From: Alphaproteobacteria bacterium
Lineage (GTDB): Bacteria; Pseudomonadota; Alphaproteobacteria; UBA8366; GCA-2717185
Direction of reading: 5' to 3'
Assembly (NCBI GenBank): GCA_040905865.1
Contig: JBBDQU010000028.1
Span: 1 to 41,550 of the forward strand
Length of the DNA: 41,550 nucleotides
A program made the position numbers and the translations under genes. The notes under the pieces were generated by a model that was given only the letters and a program-made list of their open reading frames with translations, was not told the origin of the DNA and ran no database searches. This document shows positions 1-8,892 of this stretch, piece by piece (position 1 is the first letter of the stretch; each line of letters starts with the position of its first letter).

Positions 1-105
1 CTTGCAAACGAAACTGTCGCATCCGTCGGGGAGGCCGCCTAGATGATTGTCAGTGTAGTCTCTGCCGGGATTGCACTGTCGCCCTTAATAGATTGAGATG
101 CGTTC

Positions 106-483
106 ATGATGTTCAGCAGCCTGTTCCGCACGATTTTTCCACGCCGCGCGGCAAAGCGCGTCGTCGGTTCGCAGGCGGAGATCCATATCGACGGCGTGCC
201 GCACCACGTCCGGGACTGGAGCGAGACAGGCCTGGGAATCGAGGGTTATGAGGGCTCGCCCGCGGTCGGCGAACGCGTCATGCTCCGCTTTGTTTTGCCG
301 CTGACCAGCGAAGATGTCTTCGAATTCGAGACCTGGGCCGAGGTCATTCATAATGATCAGGCCGGCATCGGGATGCGCTACCTGTCGATCAGCGACGACC
401 TCGTCAGGCGGCTGCGCGCCGTCCTGCGGGTCATGGGCACGACCGATGTGACGATCCCTAAAGGCGCCATCAGCTACGATTGA
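106..483 (+). CDS. PilZ-domain protein
   Basis: A 125-residue single-domain protein. It carries both halves of the PilZ cyclic-di-GMP signature: an RxxxR motif at residues 14-18 (RAAKR) and a DxSxxG motif at residues 37-42 (DWSETG), followed by a beta-rich body. In this family these residues bind c-di-GMP, and stand-alone PilZ proteins usually act as adaptors for motility, adhesion or polysaccharide output; the target cannot be told from this sequence. Two ATG codons lie in tandem (106 and 109), preceded by a weak GAG-type ribosome site, so the start may shift by one codon. It is followed by a 142-nt gap and does not look co-transcribed with the amidohydrolases. Confidence 0.85.
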   Translation: MMFSSLFRTIFPRRAAKRVVGSQAEIHIDGVPHHVRDWSETGLGIEGYEGSPAVGERVMLRFVLPLTSEDVFEFETWAEVIHNDQAGIGMRYLSISDDLVRRLRAVLRVMGTTDVTIPKGAISYD

Positions 484-625
484 GCGCATCCCGGCGTTGC
501 GGGCGGCCGGCAACTGTCGCACGATGCTTGAATCTGCCTGTCATTGAATTTACCGTCCCCTTTCATGCCGCCGCCGGGACAGCCGTCCGGGCCGATACCC
601 GTATGAATTGAGAGGAAATGACGAC

Positions 626-1639
626 ATGGGGACGAATGACGACTGGCTTGCCCAGGTCACCGAGGAGCCTATCGAGCCGGATCTGCCGATCTGCGACCCC
701 CATCACCACCTGTGGGATTTCCAGCACGAGAGGGTCGAGCCCCGCTACATGATCGACGAGATCGTCAAGGATGTCGGCAGCGGGCACAATATCGTTTCCA
801 CTGTCTTCATCGAATGCGGCACCATGTTCCGCGAGGACGGGCCGGAGGCCATGAAACCGGTCGGCGAGGTCGAATTCGCCAACGGAATCGCCGCGATGGC
901 GGCGTCGGGCCTGTACGGGAAGACGCGCGTCGCCGCGGGCATCATCGGTTATGCCGACCTGACGCTGGGCACGGCCGTCGGCGACGTGCTGGATGCGGAG
1001 ATTGCCGCCGGCAACGGTCGCTTCAGGGGCATCCGCCACATGGCCACATACGACGCCGATCCGGCCGTGCCGAACGGCCGCGACATTACCGCCCCCGGCC
1101 TGCTCATGCAGCCCGCGTATCGCGAGGGCTTCAAGGAACTGGCGCGGCGCCGCCTGACATTCGAAGGCTGGTGCTATCATCCGCAACTGCCGGAAATGAT
1201 CGACCTGGCCCGCGCCAATCCGGACCAGGTCATTATCATGAATCACCTCGCCGCGCCGCTGGGACTCGGCGGTTACGCCGGTCGCCGCGATGAAATCTTC
1301 GAGGTCTGGAAGAAGGATTTCGCCGAACTGGCGACCTGCGAAAACGTCGTCGCAAAACTGGGCGGGCTGGGCATGAACTATCTGGGCTTCGGCTGGCAGC
1401 ACCGTCCGAAGCCGCCGACCAGCGACGAACTGGTCGCCGCGACGAAGCCCTATTTCGACTTCGTGATCGAGAAATTCGGCCCCGACCGGTGCATGTGGGA
1501 ATCCAACTTCCCGGTCGATAAGCTGAGCTGCAGCTACAATATCCTGTGGAATTCGTTCAAGAAAATCTCGAAGGATTTCTCCGCCGGTGAAAAGGCGAAG
1601 CTGTTCCACGACACCGCGACGCGGATTTACAGTCTGTAG
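626..1639 (+). CDS. Amidohydrolase-2 family metal-dependent hydrolase, tandem copy 1
   Basis: A 337-residue TIM-barrel hydrolase of the amidohydrolase-2 group (COG3618 type, which includes 2-pyrone-4,6-dicarboxylate and sugar-lactone hydrolases). The N-terminal metal motif DPHHHLW is visible near residue 24, as are a barrel-strand NH motif (NHLAAP) and the C-terminal GPDRC...ESNFPVD block. The substrate is unknown. ATG 626 is chosen over TTG 608 because GAGGA lies nine bases upstream and both paralogues begin at the equivalent position. It is the most divergent of the three copies: it lacks the three-residue insertion present in copies 2 and 3 (GNGRF against GGGPKGRF) and has NHLAAP where they have NHFGGP. 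It is probably the first gene of a three-gene operon. Confidence 0.9.
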   Translation: MGTNDDWLAQVTEEPIEPDLPICDPHHHLWDFQHERVEPRYMIDEIVKDVGSGHNIVSTVFIECGTMFREDGPEAMKPVGEVEFANGIAAMAASGLYGKTRVAAGIIGYADLTLGTAVGDVLDAEIAAGNGRFRGIRHMATYDADPAVPNGRDITAPGLLMQPAYREGFKELARRRLTFEGWCYHPQLPEMIDLARANPDQVIIMNHLAAPLGLGGYAGRRDEIFEVWKKDFAELATCENVVAKLGGLGMNYLGFGWQHRPKPPTSDELVAATKPYFDFVIEKFGPDRCMWESNFPVDKLSCSYNILWNSFKKISKDFSAGEKAKLFHDTATRIYSL

Positions 1640-1684
1640 GGCTTCGCCGCGCGTTTTCGCGACGCATAACAGGGAGGTTTCGAA

Positions 1685-2710
1685 ATGGCGTACAATACCA
1701 ACTGGCTGAACCAGGTGCAGGAAAAGCCCCTGGAGCCCAGACTACCGATCTGCGACCCGCACCACCACCTGTGGGAGTTCCGCCATGAGCGGGTGGCGCA
1801 TCGCTACCTGCTGGACGACATCCTGGAGGACGTACAGGGCGGCGGACACAATATCGTATCCACCGTCTTCATCGAGTGCGGCGCGATGTACCGCAAGACC
1901 GGCCCGAAGCACATGCGATGCGTTGGCGAGACCGAATTCGTCAACGGCGTCGCCGCGATGGCGGCATCGGGACTCTATGGCAACACGCTGGTCGCCGCCG
2001 GCATCGTCGGCACCGCCGACCTGACCCGCGGCAGCAAGGCCGGCGCCGTGCTGGACGCGCAGATCGTCGCCGGCGGCGGTCCGAAGGGCCGGTTCAAGGG
2101 CATCCGCCACAGCGCCAGCTGGGATGCCGACCCCATCATTCCGAGGGGGCGGCTGAATCCCGGCAAGGGATTGTATCTGGACAAGACCTTCCGGGAAGGC
2201 TTCGCCGAACTGGCGCCGCGCAACCTCAGCTTCGAGGGCTGGTGCTATCATCACACGATCCCCGACCTGACCGACCTGGCGAAGGCGTTCCCGGATACGA
2301 CGATCATCCTGAACCATTTCGGCGGGCCGCTCGGCATCGGCCCCTATGCGGGCAAACAGGACGAAATATTCAAGACATGGCGCAAGGACATCACGGACCT
2401 TTCGAAATGCCCGAACGTGGTCGCGAAGCTGGGCGGGCTGAACATGGAAATGAACGGATTCGGCTGGCAGCACCGGCTGCTGCCGCCAACCAGCGATGAA
2501 CTGGTCGCGGCGTACCGGCGCTATTTCGAACACGTCATCGACAGGTTCGGCCCTGACCGCTGCATGTTCGAATCGAACTTCCCGGTGGATATGGTGAGTT
2601 GCAGCTACACCGTGCTCTGGAACGCCAACAAGAAGATGGCGAAGGGCGCGTCCGCGAAGGAGAAGGCGGCGCTGTTCCACGATACGGCAACGCGCATCTA
2701 CAAACTCTGA
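1685..2710 (+). CDS. Amidohydrolase-2 family metal-dependent hydrolase, tandem copy 2
   Basis: A 341-residue paralogue of the preceding gene, aligning end to end. The DPHHHLWEF metal-binding motif lies near residue 24, NHFGGP in the middle of the barrel and GPDRCMFESNFPVD near the C-terminus. Related enzymes hydrolyse lactones or amide-like bonds with a divalent metal; no substrate can be assigned. The start has GGGAGG about seven bases upstream. It lies 45 nt after copy 1 and 31 nt before copy 3 on the same strand, so co-transcription is likely. It resembles copy 3 more than copy 1. Confidence 0.9.
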   Translation: MAYNTNWLNQVQEKPLEPRLPICDPHHHLWEFRHERVAHRYLLDDILEDVQGGGHNIVSTVFIECGAMYRKTGPKHMRCVGETEFVNGVAAMAASGLYGNTLVAAGIVGTADLTRGSKAGAVLDAQIVAGGGPKGRFKGIRHSASWDADPIIPRGRLNPGKGLYLDKTFREGFAELAPRNLSFEGWCYHHTIPDLTDLAKAFPDTTIILNHFGGPLGIGPYAGKQDEIFKTWRKDITDLSKCPNVVAKLGGLNMEMNGFGWQHRLLPPTSDELVAAYRRYFEHVIDRFGPDRCMFESNFPVDMVSCSYTVLWNANKKMAKGASAKEKAALFHDTATRIYKL

Positions 2711-2741
2711 CGCGGCATACGAACCTTTAGGGAGAACCACC

Positions 2742-3773
2742 ATGGCACGCAATACCCCCTGGCTGAACCAGGTGCAGGAAAAGACCATCGACCCCGGCAT
2801 GCCGATCTGCGATCCGCATCACCATCTGTGGGAATTCAAGCATGAACGGGTCGCCGACCGTTACCTGATGAACGAAATTCTGGAAGACCTGAACAGCGGC
2901 CACAACATCGTGTCCACCGTGTTCATCGAAGCCCACGCGATGCACCGGAAAGGCGGCCCGGCGCATCTGCGGGTCGTCGGCGAGACCGAATTCGTCAACG
3001 GCATTTCGGCGATGAGCGCTTCCGGCCTGTATGGCGACACAAAAATCGCCGCAGGAATCGTCGGCACCGTCGACCTGACCCTCGGCGCGAAAAAGGCCGC
3101 GGAGACGCTGGACGCGCATATCGTGGCCGGCGGGGGACCGAAGGGCCGTTTCCGGGGCATTCGCCAGATTGCAACCTGGGACCCGCATCCCGACGTCTAC
3201 AACGGCCGCGCCAATCCGCAGCCGGGCATGTATCTCGACCCGAAATTCCGGGAAGGCTTCGCCGAACTGGCGCCGCGGAACCTCACCTTCGATGCCTGGT
3301 GCTACTTCCACCAGATCCCCGACGTCACGGACCTGGCGAAGGCGTTTCCGGACACCAAAATCGTCCTCAACCATTTCGGCGGCCCGGTCATGACCGGCCA
3401 TTATGCCGACAGGAAGGATGAAGTCTTCAAGCAGTGGCGCAAGAACATGACCGCGTTGTCGAAGTGCCCGAATGTCTACGCCAAGCTTGGCGGGCTGAAC
3501 ATGCATTATATCGGTTTTGGCTGGGAATTCCGGCCGCTGCCGCCGACCAGCGACGAACTGGTGAAGGCCTACAGGCGCTATTTCGGCCACACAATCGAGA
3601 AATTCGGACCGGATCGCTGCATGTTCGAATCCAACTTCCCGGTCGACATGATCAGTTGCAGCTACAACGTGCTGTGGAACGCCAACAAGAAAATGGTGAA
3701 GGGCGCATCGGCCGGCGAGAAGGCGGCGATGTTCCACGACACGGCGACAAAGTTCTACCGCCTGGACGCCTGA
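2742..3773 (+). CDS. Amidohydrolase-2 family metal-dependent hydrolase, tandem copy 3
   Basis: A 343-residue third member of the tandem family. It keeps DPHHHLWEF near the N-terminus, NHFGGP in the barrel and the ESNFPVD block. The short stretch after the conserved VFIE reads AHAMHR, where copies 1 and 2 have CGTMFR and CGAMYR. This may reflect different substrate preference, but that is inference. AGGGAG precedes the ATG. The gene ends exactly where the convergent ZntB-like gene ends (3773/3774), leaving no room for a separate terminator. Confidence 0.9.
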   Translation: MARNTPWLNQVQEKTIDPGMPICDPHHHLWEFKHERVADRYLMNEILEDLNSGHNIVSTVFIEAHAMHRKGGPAHLRVVGETEFVNGISAMSASGLYGDTKIAAGIVGTVDLTLGAKKAAETLDAHIVAGGGPKGRFRGIRQIATWDPHPDVYNGRANPQPGMYLDPKFREGFAELAPRNLTFDAWCYFHQIPDVTDLAKAFPDTKIVLNHFGGPVMTGHYADRKDEVFKQWRKNMTALSKCPNVYAKLGGLNMHYIGFGWEFRPLPPTSDELVKAYRRYFGHTIEKFGPDRCMFESNFPVDMISCSYNVLWNANKKMVKGASAGEKAAMFHDTATKFYRLDA

Positions 3774-4814
3774 TCAAAACCAGTGCAGGCGGCGCAGCAG
3801 CAGCAGTTCGCCGGCCACCACGGCGACCAGTATCAGCGTCACGGTCGCAAAGGCCCAGGGCGACTCCGCGCCGGGGATCCCCGCGACATTGATGCCCAGC
3901 AGGCCCGTGATCACCGTCAGCGGCAGGAAAATACCGGCGACGACGGAAACGACAAACATGTTCCTGTTCATCTTTTCGTTCAGGTTGCTGCTCATTTCGT
4001 CCTGGACGAAGGTCGCCTTCTCCCGCGCGATATCGAGATCTTCCAGATAGCGGATCAGGCGGTCGGCGACGCCGCGCAGCAATTGCCGGTCGACCGGAGT
4101 CAGCCAGTCGACCGGTTCTCCCGTCAGCGCCGCCATGGCGTCGCGCTGCGGTGCGATATACCGGCGCAACCCGATTGATTCGCGCCGCAAATTGCGCAGG
4201 CTGGCGCGCAGGTCGTCCGGTTCCTCGGACAGCAGGTCCACCTCCAGCTGGTCGACCTGGTCGTTCAGGTCGTTGATGACCTGGCTCATGCGTTCGGTCA
4301 GCCGGTCGGTGATGGCGACGAGAAACTCGGAAGTCGTACGCGGCCCGACGCCGACTTCGAGATTTTCCTCGACATCCCGAACCGCCTTCAGGTTGCGGCG
4401 GCGAACGGTGATCACGCGGTCCGCTTCCGCCCAGATCCGGATCGACACCATGTCCGACGGATCGGCGCCCGGGTTGAGATTTACCCCGCGCAGGTTCAAC
4501 AGCACGCCCCCCTCATAGGAAAGACAACGGGGCCGCGATTCCTCCGCCAGCAGCCCCTGGGTCGCGACATCCGAGAGACCGGATACATCGCGGAGCCAGC
4601 GATGGACCGCCGGATAATTCCGGTCGAGTTGCACCCAGAAACAGGGCGCTTTCAGCTCGCCGCGCAGATAGGCGCCCGCATCCACAAGTTTCGCCCGGCC
4701 CGTGCCATCCAGCGCGCGGACGGAAATCCATTCCATCCTGTCGGCGCCGCCTGTAACGGAATCGTCGAATTCAGGCGCTTCGTATACAGGCTCTTCCGAT
4801 TCGCTCTCGCTCAT
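3774..4814 (-). CDS. zntB: CorA/ZntB-family divalent cation transporter
   Basis: A 346-residue protein with a long acidic and helical cytoplasmic N-terminal domain, a coiled-coil-like middle and two C-terminal membrane helices. Between the helices is the loop LLGINVAGIPG. CorA magnesium channels have GMN here, while ZntB zinc transporters have GIN, so ZntB-like zinc (or other divalent cation) transport is the better call. The family works as homopentamers in the inner membrane. The start at 4814 (MSESESEE) has a GGGGGG tract immediately upstream; an ATG six codons earlier (4832) is also possible. The gene lies 28 nt after the acyl-CoA dehydrogenase small subunit on the same strand, so it may be its operon partner by position rather than function. 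Confidence 0.85.
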   Translation of the reverse strand: MSESESEEPVYEAPEFDDSVTGGADRMEWISVRALDGTGRAKLVDAGAYLRGELKAPCFWVQLDRNYPAVHRWLRDVSGLSDVATQGLLAEESRPRCLSYEGGVLLNLRGVNLNPGADPSDMVSIRIWAEADRVITVRRRNLKAVRDVEENLEVGVGPRTTSEFLVAITDRLTERMSQVINDLNDQVDQLEVDLLSEEPDDLRASLRNLRRESIGLRRYIAPQRDAMAALTGEPVDWLTPVDRQLLRGVADRLIRYLEDLDIAREKATFVQDEMSSNLNEKMNRNMFVVSVVAGIFLPLTVITGLLGINVAGIPGAESPWAFATVTLILVAVVAGELLLLRRLHWF

Positions 4815-4842
4815 ATTCCCCCCAAGAGGCATGGCCGCACGA

Positions 4843-5976
4843 TTAGCGGAATGCGGCGTATTGCTTCAGGTGATGGTTCTGGTCGCCGAACATCGTGTCG
4901 ATCATGGTCAGGCGCTTGAAATAATGACCGATGTTCAACTCGTCAGTCATGCCCATGCCGCCATGCAGTTGCACCGATTGCTGGCCGACGAACCGGGCGC
5001 TCTTGCCGATCTGCACCTTGGCGGCCGACGCCGTCTTCGCGCGCAGTTCCGGATCCGGGTCGGACAGCCGCATCGTCGCGACGTAACTCATCGAGCGCGA
5101 TTCCTCGCAGGCGATGAACATGTCGGCCATGCGGTGCTGGATGACCTGGAACTTGCCGATCGGCTGGCCGAACTGCTGGCGCGTCTTCAGGTATTCGTTG
5201 GTCGACGCCAGCAGGACGTCCATGCAGCCGACCGCTTCCGCCGCCAGCGCGGCTATCGCCTGTTCCGCAACCCCTTCAATCAGCACAAGACCATTGTCGA
5301 CCTCGCCCAGAATCGCGTCCGCGCCGACCCGCACCCTGTCGAACGCCAGTTCCGAGGCACGCAGCCCGTCGACGGTCGGATAATCCCGGCGCGTCAGGCC
5401 CGGTGTATTGTTCGGCACGAGAAACAGCGTGATGCCGTCGCGGTCGCGCGAGGCGCCGGCGGTTCGCGCCGATACGACGATCCAGTCGGCGCTGGCCGCG
5501 TGGCAGACGACGCCCTTGGCGCCAGTCAGCACGTAGCCTTCCCCGTCCCGCACCGCGGTGGTTTCCACGTCAAACAGGTCATAGCGCGCCTGCCGTTCCA
5601 CATAGGCGAAAGCCAGCATGGTTTCACCGGCCGCCAGTTTCGGCAGAATGTCATGGCGGCGCGCGGCATCGCCGGCGCGGAGCACAAGGTTGCCGCCAAG
5701 TATTACGGTCGAGAAATATGGCTCAACGATCAGACCCCGGCCGATGCCTTCCATCAGCACCATGGCCTCGACGGGACCGCCGCCGATGCCGCCATATTCC
5801 TCCGGCAGGGTCGCGCCGAGCCAGCCCAGCTCCGCCATCGTCGCCCAGTTCCGCCGGCTGAACCCGTCCTCGGACACCGTCAGTTTCTGGCGCTTTTCCA
5901 GCGGGTATTCCTCGCGCACGAAGCGTTCGACGCTGTCCTTGAGCAGTTGCTGTTCTTCGCTGAGGTCAAAATCCAT
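4843..5976 (-). CDS. Acyl-CoA dehydrogenase, small subunit (PimD-like)
   Basis: A 377-residue flavoprotein of the acyl-CoA dehydrogenase family. The N-terminus MDFDLSEEQQLLKDSVERF and the C-terminal GMGMTDELNIGHYFKRL block match the smaller subunit of two-gene acyl-CoA dehydrogenases, such as the pair annotated as pimeloyl-CoA dehydrogenase. These enzymes introduce a 2,3-double bond into acyl- or dicarboxyl-CoA substrates using FAD. The reading frame runs open far upstream into the next gene, but the family start is at 5976, with GGGA seven bases upstream. It lies 38 nt behind the large subunit and probably forms a heteromer with it. The exact substrate is not determinable. Confidence 0.88.
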   Translation of the reverse strand: MDFDLSEEQQLLKDSVERFVREEYPLEKRQKLTVSEDGFSRRNWATMAELGWLGATLPEEYGGIGGGPVEAMVLMEGIGRGLIVEPYFSTVILGGNLVLRAGDAARRHDILPKLAAGETMLAFAYVERQARYDLFDVETTAVRDGEGYVLTGAKGVVCHAASADWIVVSARTAGASRDRDGITLFLVPNNTPGLTRRDYPTVDGLRASELAFDRVRVGADAILGEVDNGLVLIEGVAEQAIAALAAEAVGCMDVLLASTNEYLKTRQQFGQPIGKFQVIQHRMADMFIACEESRSMSYVATMRLSDPDPELRAKTASAAKVQIGKSARFVGQQSVQLHGGMGMTDELNIGHYFKRLTMIDTMFGDQNHHLKQYAAFR

Positions 5977-6014
5977 GCTGTCCCGCCATGTCCTGTCCGC
6001 AATCCTGATGTGCC

Positions 6015-7211
6015 CTAAAGGCCCAATACCAGCTTGGCGATGATATTGCGCTGTATCTCGTTTGTGCCGCCATAGATCGTCGTCTTGCGCTTGTTGAAAT
6101 AGGCCGCCGCAAGGGGCGCCGCATCCGCCGGACCGACCGGGTCCTCGTTCCAGCCGTATTCCAGCGCATCGGGCAGCCAGGGCTGCGCGTAATAGCCCAT
6201 TGCCTGCATCAGGAGTTCCGAAATCCGCTGCTGGATTTCCGTGCCGCGCAGCTTCAGCAGGCTGGATTCGGCGCCGGGCGGGTTGCCGGCGGCGACCTGC
6301 ATCAGGTAGCGCAGGTCGGTATATTCCAGCGCCTGCAGTTCGATTTCGACTTCCGCGATCCTTGCCCGGAAATCCGGATCGTCGATCAGCAGGCGGCCGC
6401 CGGCTTTTTCCCGCGCCGCGATGTCCTTCAGCCGCCGGATCTGCGCCTTGGAATGGCCGACGCCGGCAGTGCCGGTGCGTTCGTGCTGCAACAGGAACTT
6501 GGCGTAGGTCCAGCCCCTGTTCTCGTCGCCGACCCGGTCGGCGACCGGCACCTTCACGTCGGTCAGGTGGACCATGTTGATTTCGCGGCCGCCATCGAAG
6601 GTGACGATCGGTTTGATCTCTATCCCCGGCTGCGCCATGTCGATCAGCAGGAAGGAGATGCCTTCCTGTTTCTTGCCCTCGGTGCCGGTGCGCACCAGGC
6701 AGAACATCTTCGTTGCCCATTGCGCCAGCGTGGTCCAGGTTTTGGTCCCGTTGACGATATAATGATCGCCGTCGCGCACCGCCCAGGTCTGCAGCGACGC
6801 CAGGTCCGAGCCCGCGCCCGGCTCCGAATAGCCCTGGCACCACCAGTCGTCATTGTTCAGGATGCGCGGCAGGTAATAGCTTTTCTGCGCGTCCGACCCG
6901 AAGGTATAGATGACGGGGCCGACGAATTTGGTGCCGAAGGGAATGACGCCAGGCGCTCCTGCCCGGCTGCATTCCTCATCGAAGATATAGCGCTGCACCG
7001 CCGACCAGCCGGTGCCGCCATATTCCGTCGGCCAGCCCGGCGCGATCCAGCCTTTCGCCGACAGGATATTCTGCCAGCGCTGGTGGTCGTCACGCGCCAG
7101 CCGAAGGCCGCGCGTCACCTTTTCACGAATATCCTGCGGCAGGTTCGCCGCGACAAAGGCCCGAACGTTGTTCTGGAATTCGCGATATTCGCCTGAAAAC
7201 GCCAGATCCAT
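6015..7211 (-). CDS. Acyl-CoA dehydrogenase, large subunit (PimC-like)
   Basis: A 398-residue acyl-CoA dehydrogenase. The start MDLAFSGEYREFQ at 7211 fits the family; 32 further upstream codons are open but look non-coding. Visible blocks are GYSEPGAGSDLA (substrate/FAD contact), KTWTTLAQWA and the C-terminal IYGGTNEIQRNIIA. In medium-chain enzymes the catalytic glutamate lies in the equivalent of YEGT; here that position is glycine, and the HERT glutamate in the middle of the protein is the likelier base, as in isovaleryl-CoA and long-chain types. The gene precedes the small subunit by 38 nt, a layout typical of heteromeric dehydrogenases for dicarboxyl-, sterol- or ring-derived CoA esters. 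Confidence 0.88.
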   Translation of the reverse strand: MDLAFSGEYREFQNNVRAFVAANLPQDIREKVTRGLRLARDDHQRWQNILSAKGWIAPGWPTEYGGTGWSAVQRYIFDEECSRAGAPGVIPFGTKFVGPVIYTFGSDAQKSYYLPRILNNDDWWCQGYSEPGAGSDLASLQTWAVRDGDHYIVNGTKTWTTLAQWATKMFCLVRTGTEGKKQEGISFLLIDMAQPGIEIKPIVTFDGGREINMVHLTDVKVPVADRVGDENRGWTYAKFLLQHERTGTAGVGHSKAQIRRLKDIAAREKAGGRLLIDDPDFRARIAEVEIELQALEYTDLRYLMQVAAGNPPGAESSLLKLRGTEIQQRISELLMQAMGYYAQPWLPDALEYGWNEDPVGPADAAPLAAAYFNKRKTTIYGGTNEIQRNIIAKLVLGL

Positions 7212-7276
7212 GCCCGCTACCCACGCCCCGTATCCGACCCTGTCCCGGATCGCACAACGATGCGCCCGGATAGCCA

Positions 7277-7304
7277 AGTATGACCATTGCGCCGGGGTAA
7301 TCAA
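7277..7304 (-). promoter_or_regulatory. Possible promoter for the acyl-CoA dehydrogenase pair
   Basis: On the minus strand TTGATT (7304-7299) and CATACT (7282-7277) are separated by 16 nt, upstream of the large-subunit start at 7211. Each box matches the sigma-70 consensus at four of six positions, so this is a weak call. Confidence 0.3.
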
Positions 7305-7357
7305 CACCCGGATAGGCGGATAGCGACACCAGAAACGGGCCGCAGCCGCGCCTGCGG

Positions 7358-8857
7358 TCAGGCGTTACGGGTCTGGCCGCGAAGGTTCTGGAACAGCCGG
7401 AACAGTGGCGGGCCGACCCAGATCGCGATGGTCAGAACGCCCAGCGTGGCGGAAATCGGCCGGTCGAAGAAGATCATCGGATCGCCGCGCCCCTTGGCCA
7501 GCGAGTTGAAAAAATTCTCCTCCACCATCCGTCCCAGCACGATGCCGAGGATGGCCGGCGCAATGGGAATGCCGTTTTCCTCCATGAAATAACCCAGAAC
7601 GCCAAGCGCCAGCATCACCGTCACGCCCAGCAGCGAGGAGTTGATCGCGAAGGACCCGACGATACAGAACAGCAGGATAACCGGCACCAGCACTTCACGC
7701 GGCAGGGTAATGATATGCCGCGAGATCCGGATCGCCGCCCAGCCCATGGGAACCATCAGCAGATTGGCCAGGAAGAAGATGATGAACAGCGCATAGAGCA
7801 GGTCGCCCGCATGCATGAAGATGGTCGGCCCCGGCGTCATGCCCTTCATGAACAGCACGCCGATGACGATGGCCGTGATCGCATCGCCGGGAATACCGAA
7901 CACCAGCGCCGGTACCCAAGCCCCGCCAAGACCGGCATTGTTGGACGACGTTGCCTCGCACAGGCCTTCGGGATGCCCGGTGCCGAATTTCTCCGGCTCC
8001 TTGGAAAATTTCTTTGCGAACGCCATCGAGATCCAGGCCGCCATTCCGGCGCCCGCCCCCGGCAGGGCGCCGACGAGCACGCCGGTTGTCCAGCCGCGCA
8101 TCATGTTGATCTTGTAGCGCCAGAGAATTGGCATCAGCCCCGCAAAAATGGACCCGAGATTGGAAAGTTCGGCCCGCTTGTAAACCTTCATGGTCGATGC
8201 ATTGCGGATCAGTTCCGACACGGCGAACATGCCGATCATCGCCGGAATCAGGTCGATGCCGGCGGCCAGTTCCGGATTGCCGAAGGAAAAGCGGGGATAG
8301 CCGCTCATGATGTCTTCGCCGGTTGTCGCAATCATCAGACCGATCAGCAGCGAAACGACCCCCTTGACCGGCGACCCCGTTGTCACCAGCGCGGCGCAGC
8401 TGAGGCCGAGGCAGGCGAGCCAGAAATATTCGAGACTGGTGAAGTTCAATGCAAATTCGGCCAGTACCGGCGCGGATACCGCCAGCACGAGACTGCCGAC
8501 CAATCCGCCCAGCGCCGAACAGATGACGGCAATCCCGAGCGCCCGTTCGGGTTTTCCCGCCCGTGTCATGGCATAGGCTTCGTCGGTATAGGCGGCGGAT
8601 GACGGCGTTCCGGGAATTCGCAGCAGTGCGGCGGGAATATCGCCGGCGAAGATCGCCATGGCGCTACAGGATATGACCGCCCCGATGGCCGGCACCGCTT
8701 CCATGAAGAAGGTGATGGGAATGAGCAGCGCCGTCGCCATTGTCGCCGTAAGGCCGGGAATTGCGCCGACGAACAATCCGAAGATCGCCGCGCCGAAAAC
8801 CACCAGAAGAACATACGGATCGAAGACAAGCCCCAGGGCTATGACAAAATTTTCCAC
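7358..8857 (-). CDS. tctA: Tripartite tricarboxylate transporter, large permease TctA
   Basis: A 499-residue, very hydrophobic inner-membrane protein of the TctA family. It has about a dozen predicted membrane segments and family blocks such as GAIPGLTATMA near residue 29, RIPGTPSSAAY, and a second glycine/proline-rich loop (GALPGAGAGMAAW) in the second half, which shows the internal two-fold repeat of the family. TctA is the sodium- or proton-coupled channel of periplasmic-binding-protein-dependent carboxylate importers. It lies 35 nt after tctB. The binding protein TctC is not adjacent, so the substrate cannot be guessed; the binding protein may be encoded elsewhere, as is common for this family in proteobacteria. 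Confidence 0.93.
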   Translation of the reverse strand: MENFVIALGLVFDPYVLLVVFGAAIFGLFVGAIPGLTATMATALLIPITFFMEAVPAIGAVISCSAMAIFAGDIPAALLRIPGTPSSAAYTDEAYAMTRAGKPERALGIAVICSALGGLVGSLVLAVSAPVLAEFALNFTSLEYFWLACLGLSCAALVTTGSPVKGVVSLLIGLMIATTGEDIMSGYPRFSFGNPELAAGIDLIPAMIGMFAVSELIRNASTMKVYKRAELSNLGSIFAGLMPILWRYKINMMRGWTTGVLVGALPGAGAGMAAWISMAFAKKFSKEPEKFGTGHPEGLCEATSSNNAGLGGAWVPALVFGIPGDAITAIVIGVLFMKGMTPGPTIFMHAGDLLYALFIIFFLANLLMVPMGWAAIRISRHIITLPREVLVPVILLFCIVGSFAINSSLLGVTVMLALGVLGYFMEENGIPIAPAILGIVLGRMVEENFFNSLAKGRGDPMIFFDRPISATLGVLTIAIWVGPPLFRLFQNLRGQTRNA

Positions 8858-8892
8858 GGATCATTTCTCTCTATGCTAGCGAACGGGCTGGT

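Noticed and set aside
85-522. Minus-strand open frame opposite the PilZ gene
   Set aside because: No family motifs or ribosome site; the plus strand has clear PilZ signatures.
3774-4814. CorA magnesium channel
   Set aside because: The loop between the last two helices has GIN, not the GMN of CorA.
5977-6843. Upstream extension of the small acyl-CoA dehydrogenase frame to about 666 residues
   Set aside because: The added part is the out-of-frame shadow of the large-subunit gene; family start and ribosome site are at 5976.
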